Below, piece by piece: positions 61,026 through 64,000 of a stretch of DNA of 64,000 nt. Position numbers and translations under genes: made by a program. How positions within the stretch are numbered: position 1 is the stretch's first letter; each line of letters opens with the position of its first letter. Below the pieces are notes generated by a model, which saw only the letters and a list, made by a program, of their open reading frames with translations, did no database searches and was not told where the DNA came from. The stretch comes from Polyangia bacterium (GTDB lineage Bacteria > Myxococcota_A > Polyangia > Polyangiales > Sandaracinaceae). The stretch is from assembly GCA_030426845.1 (NCBI GenBank), contig JAUHXR010000001.1, forward strand, positions 1 through 64,000, given 5' to 3'.

Positions 61026-61609
61026 CAGCCCGAGAGGATGTCGCGCGCGAGCAGCGACGCGGCGCGGCGCCGCGCGAGGTCCGGCGTCACGTAGTCGAGG
61101 ATCAGGTGCACCCGCGGCGCGTCGCCCGCGTTGACGACCGAGTGCGGGCGCAGGTTGTTGATCTCCCACAGCTCACCGACGCGGAGCGCGCGCCGGGTCT
61201 CGCCCACCGTGAAGCGCACCTCGTCCGACGTGAGCAGCGGCGCGTGCACCCGGTGCGCGAACGGGAGCGAGAGGCCGCCGTCGGCGTGCCGTGGGATCGA
61301 GGCGCGCGGCGCGAGCCGCGTGAGGATCACGCGCAGGAAGTAGCCCTCGCCCAGCCCCGCCCGCACCGCGTCGAGCACCGGCTCGAGCGCCGCCTCGAAG
61401 CGCGGCCACGCCTCGCGCCGCGTCGGGTCCTCGTGGCGGAAGTCCTCGTCGTAGACGAGCGGCACCACCTCGGTGTGGGCGTGGGTCTTGAACGTCTCCT
61501 GACGCCATCGCTCCCGCGCCCACTCCGCGTCGCCGATCGCGGCCGCGAGCGCGCTCAGCGCCGAGACGTCGAGCTCCGCGAGGAGCCGCATGTCGCCGCC
61601 GAAGTCCAC
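61025..61609 (-). CDS. aspartyl/asparaginyl beta-hydroxylase-fold (Fe/2-oxoglutarate) protein
   Basis: 194 aa. The double-stranded beta-helix motif H-x-D is IPRHADGG (His108, Asp110), the distal iron His is His156 in LRPHSVVN, and Arg166 in PRVHLILDYV is the 2-oxoglutarate or sulfate anchor. ELWEINNLRPHS is the family signature. Members hydroxylate Asp, Asn, Pro or free amino acids. The GTG at 61609, fixed by TACCGT six bases upstream, is preferred over the ATG at 61591. First gene of a two-gene operon with a sulfotransferase: hydroxylation could create the hydroxyl that is then sulfated. Confidence 0.85.
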   Translation of the reverse strand: MDFGGDMRLLAELDVSALSALAAAIGDAEWARERWRQETFKTHAHTEVVPLVYDEDFRHEDPTRREAWPRFEAALEPVLDAVRAGLGEGYFLRVILTRLAPRASIPRHADGGLSLPFAHRVHAPLLTSDEVRFTVGETRRALRVGELWEINNLRPHSVVNAGDAPRVHLILDYVTPDLARRRAASLLARDILSG

Positions 61610-61615
61610 TCGCGA

Positions 61616-61621
61616 ACGGTA
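61616..61621 (-). promoter_or_regulatory. -10 element TACCGT of the hydroxylase/sulfotransferase operon
   Basis: On the minus strand TACCGT ends six bases before the GTG at 61609. It lies just after the stop of the preceding gene and makes the pair an independent transcription unit. Confidence 0.5.
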
Positions 61622-61644
61622 GCAGGCCGCGCGCGCTGCGACCG

Positions 61645-63165
61645 CTACTCGACGGGGGATGGAGCCGGCGCGGGGTCGGCCCGCCCGCCCGCGAGGAGCG
61701 CCGCGGCGACCACCGCGAGCCCGCCGCCCGCGGCCCCGGCGATCAGGAGCGGGAGGTAGCGCTCGAGGGGACCGAGCGGCCACGGGCCGAGCGCGAAGCC
61801 GACGTAGGCGCCGGCCGCGAGCGCGGACGCGGCGGCGCTCCAGCCCACGCAGGCCGCGGCGCGGCGCAGGCGCAGACCGCGCGGGCCCGTCCCGAGCGCG
61901 AAGCCCAGGGCGACGACGATCAGCGCCGCGGTCGCCCCCAGCGCGAGCACCCGCAGCGCGTGCGGGAGGCGTCCGTCGATCGCGGACAGGCTCAGCGGTC
62001 GGCCCAGCGTGAGGTGGAGCGCCATCACGACGCCCGGCCAGAGCGCCAGCGCGGCGGGCACCGAGCGGTCGAAGCCGAAGGCGCGCTTGATCGGCCCGAG
62101 CGTCATGACCAGCCACACGACCGCGAGCAGCGCGGTCCACCGGCGGCGGACGGAGAGCCGCATCCGCGACGCGCGACGCCCCGCCTCGACCAGCGACGAC
62201 GCGCGCTCGTGGTCCGGCCCCGCCGCCTCGCCGACCGCGGGCTCGCTCCCGTGACGCGGCTCGGCCACGCCGAGCGCCCGCGCGAGGGTCGGGGCGACGC
62301 GGTTCGGCGACACGGCGTCCGAGAACGCGCCGACGCCGGGCGCGCGCGCGAGGATCGGGGCGCGCGCCACCTCGGGCTCCGGGCCGCCGTGCCCGCCGGC
62401 GTCCCGGTGCCCGTGATCGGACAGAACGAAGAGCGCCGTCCCCGCCGCCGCGACTCGCGCGATGACCTCGTCCGCCCGCGCGAGCGCGTCGCGGTGCGCG
62501 TCGCTGTGCACGCCCCCCGCGTGGGCGGTCCCGTCGACCGACACCGGGTGCACCACGAGGAGGGCCGGCGGCGCCGCGGCCGAGAAGGCCGCGAGGGCCT
62601 CGTCGAGCGGCGCGCCGAGGGCGTCCTCCGCGTCGCTCCCGCCGTCCTGAGGGCGGCCGTGCATCCGGCGGATCCAGTCGAGGCCCTCGCCGACGATGAA
62701 CACCTGGCCCCCCGCGTCCCGCACCTCGTCCATCACCGAGGCGTGGCGCGCCCGCGCGACGAAGCGGTTGGACCGGACGCCCGAGGCGTGGCTCGGGACG
62801 CCGGTGAACGCGACGTGCTGGAAGGGCCGCGAGAGCGTCGGCGTCTCGAGCGCGAGCGCGCCGGTCTGGGCGGTCGCCGCGAGGGCGCGCCAGCTCGGGA
62901 GCGCGCGCGCCTCGTCGACCCGGAGGCCGTCCACCAGGACCACCGCGACGCGTGCCGGCGGCGTGCGCGGGGGCCGCGGTGCGCTGAGCAGCGCGCGGAG
63001 CATCGGGCCTCCGTCCGGCTCGAGGTCGGCGGTGGCGAGGAGGCGCTCGACGAGGCCCGCCGCGAGGGCGGCGAGGACGAGCGCCACCGCGGCCATCACG
63101 CGCGCGACGCGGACCTGGTCCACCGGCCGATCGGCGAGCCCGGCGACGCCGGGGAGCGGCCCCAT
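61645..63165 (-). CDS. membrane-bound alkaline-phosphatase-superfamily phosphodiesterase
   Basis: 506 aa. An N-terminal span (VMAAVALVLAALAAGLV) leads to a periplasmic alkaline-phosphatase/nucleotide-pyrophosphatase-type domain: VAVVLVDGLRVDEA (first metal Asp), the nucleophile Thr in LETPTLSRP, and VLSDHGHRDAGGHGG (Asp-His-His metal site). The C-terminal third has three or more membrane spans (LLAVVWLVMTLG, VLALGATAALIVVALGFAL, YLPLLIAGAAGGGLAVVAAALL). The design resembles GPI-ethanolamine-phosphate transferase/PIG-N-like enzymes. It starts five bases after the OYE stop, so it is in that operon. Substrate probably a lipid head group or phosphodiester. Confidence 0.8.
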   Translation of the reverse strand: MGPLPGVAGLADRPVDQVRVARVMAAVALVLAALAAGLVERLLATADLEPDGGPMLRALLSAPRPPRTPPARVAVVLVDGLRVDEARALPSWRALAATAQTGALALETPTLSRPFQHVAFTGVPSHASGVRSNRFVARARHASVMDEVRDAGGQVFIVGEGLDWIRRMHGRPQDGGSDAEDALGAPLDEALAAFSAAAPPALLVVHPVSVDGTAHAGGVHSDAHRDALARADEVIARVAAAGTALFVLSDHGHRDAGGHGGPEPEVARAPILARAPGVGAFSDAVSPNRVAPTLARALGVAEPRHGSEPAVGEAAGPDHERASSLVEAGRRASRMRLSVRRRWTALLAVVWLVMTLGPIKRAFGFDRSVPAALALWPGVVMALHLTLGRPLSLSAIDGRLPHALRVLALGATAALIVVALGFALGTGPRGLRLRRAAACVGWSAAASALAAGAYVGFALGPWPLGPLERYLPLLIAGAAGGGLAVVAAALLAGGRADPAPAPSPVE

Positions 63166-63170
63166 CGCGC

Positions 63171-64000
63171 TCAGTTCCGCGGGCGCACGGCGATGTACTG
63201 GGGAGGATAGTCGACGGGCTGCCCCAGCTCGGCGGCGGCGTGCAACGTGAAGTGCGGGTTCGAGAGGTGCGGCCGCGCGAGCGCGCAGAGATCGGCGCGC
63301 CCCGCGAGGATGATCGTGTTGATCTGGTCGGCGCTCGTGATGTTGCCGACGGTGAGCGTCGGGATGCCGACCTCGTTGCGGATCCGGTCGGCGAAGGGCG
63401 TCTGGTAGCAGCGCCCGTAGACCGGCCGGGCGCGCGGCGAGGTCTGGCCGGTGGACACGTCGACGATGTCGCAGCCGTGCTCCTTGAGCGCGCGCGCGAC
63501 CACCACCGCGTCGTCGCCGTCGAAGCCGCCCTCGACCCAGTCGGTGGCGCTGATGCGCACGCTGAGCGGCCGATCCGACGGCCAGGCCGCGCGCACCGCG
63601 TCGAGCACCTCGAGCGGGTAGCGCATGCGGTTCTCGAGCGAGCCGCCGTACTCGTCGTCGCGCTGGTTGCTCAGCGGCGTCAGGAAGCTCGAGAGCAGGT
63701 AGCCGTGCGCGCAGTGGAGCTCGATCAGGTCGAAGCCCGCCTCGAGGGCCAGCTCGGTCGACCGGACGAACTGCGCCTTCACCCGATCCATGTCCTCGCG
63801 CGTCATCGCGCGCGGGACCTGCATGCCGTCCTTGTAGGGGATCGGCGACGGCCCGATGACCTCCCAGCCGCCCTCCTCGAGCGGGGTGTCCATGCCCTCC
63901 CAGAGCACCTTGGTCGAGCCCTTGCGCCCAGCGTGACCAATCTGGATGCCGATCTTGGCGCTCGAACGCGCGTGGACGAAGTCGACGACCCGCTTCCACG
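63171..64000 (-). CDS. Old Yellow Enzyme-like flavin oxidoreductase domain (5' end outside window)
   Basis: 276 codons are visible; the gene continues beyond the right edge. The FMN barrel segments [46 protein letters not shown] and [11 protein letters not shown] are clear. The end reads [20 protein letters not shown] and [12 protein letters not shown], the closing pattern I associate with the OYE half of bifunctional salicylyl-CoA 5-hydroxylase and anthraniloyl-CoA monooxygenase rather than with stand-alone NADPH dehydrogenases. Which form it is depends on the missing N-terminal part. The phosphodiesterase gene follows after five bases. Confidence 0.85.
   Translation of the reverse strand, partial: WKRVVDFVHARSSAKIGIQIGHAGRKGSTKVLWEGMDTPLEEGGWEVIGPSPIPYKDGMQVPRAMTREDMDRVKAQFVRSTELALEAGFDLIELHCAHGYLLSSFLTPLSNQRDDEYGGSLENRMRYPLEVLDAVRAAWPSDRPLSVRISATDWVEGGFDGDDAVVVARALKEHGCDIVDVSTGQTSPRARPVYGRCYQTPFADRIRNEVGIPTLTVGNITSADQINTIILAGRADLCALARPHLSNPHFTLHAAAELGQPVDYPPQYIAVRPRN

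Overview
The window is very GC-rich chromosomal DNA, by eye around three quarters G+C, from a deltaproteobacterial-type predator or soil bacterium of the Myxococcota, most like the Sandaracinaceae/Polyangia. The signs are MYXO-CTERM-like C-termini (Cys, one membrane span, Arg cluster), MopE-like Cys-rich repeat proteins, many lipoproteins with DAG-type linkers, and densely packed one- to four-gene operons joined by GTGA or TGATG overlaps. No tRNA, rRNA, CRISPR array, prophage or complete insertion sequence was seen. Both edges cut genes (a TrmH-family methyltransferase at the left, an Old-Yellow-Enzyme domain at the right).

Layout. 1-7108 (minus): acyl-CoA carboxylase operon, carboxyltransferase then a giant AsmA/TamB-like protein then the biotin carboxylase/biotin carrier subunit, then trmH. 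7199-11355: MopE/VWA lipoprotein, fatty-acid-hydroxylase-fold protein, hybrid histidine kinase. 11471-14862: a probable redox operon of ferredoxin-type reductase, MerR regulator and di-iron oxygenase. 14869-22342: lipoproteins, a glycosyltransferase-39-like membrane protein, HAD phosphatase, MepA-like endopeptidase, a VWA lipoprotein, a trypsin-fold pseudoprotease and a matrixin. 22459-26984: NDP-forming acyl-CoA synthetase divergent from inorganic pyrophosphatase plus a surface beta-helix protein. 27056-34158: VWA lipoprotein, a 159-bp MITE-like inverted-repeat element, NadA-NUDIX, an exported peroxiredoxin/aldo-keto reductase operon, and MiaE. 34300-40100: secreted protein, PIG-L deacetylase plus glycosyltransferase, LamG lipoprotein, ProS. 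40107-48336: giant Cys-rich repeat lipoprotein, TPR protein, lytic transglycosylase, SipW-like peptidase and sulfotransferase. 48416-56527: ChaC, three calcineurin-like phosphoesterases, sulfatase-modifying-factor-fold lipoprotein, SDR, and L-2-hydroxyglutarate oxidase. 56622-64000: pseudo-receiver protein, P450, a radical SAM protein with a membrane-anchored acidic tail, an Asp/Asn-hydroxylase-fold protein with a sulfotransferase, a membrane phosphodiesterase, and the OYE domain.

How the genes work together. Lipid and acyl-CoA metabolism recurs (carboxylase, acyl-CoA synthetase with pyrophosphatase nearby, dienoyl-CoA-reductase-like SDR, di-iron oxygenase with its reductase, fatty acid hydroxylase). 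Envelope biology is the other theme: MepA, lytic transglycosylase, AsmA-like protein, and about a dozen lipoproteins or MYXO-CTERM proteins.

The strongest cross-cutting signal is regulatory. About twenty genes here have a sigma-70-like -10 hexamer (TAnnnT or close) ending only 6-9 bases before the start codon and no Shine-Dalgarno sequence, which predicts widespread leaderless transcription. A minority (pyrophosphatase, acyl-CoA synthetase, lytic transglycosylase, the 34300 protein) instead have clear ribosome-binding sites and leaders. The most system-like loci that I could not assign are the P450/radical SAM/hydroxylase/sulfotransferase region (57453-61609) and the reductase/MerR/di-iron operon (11471-14862).
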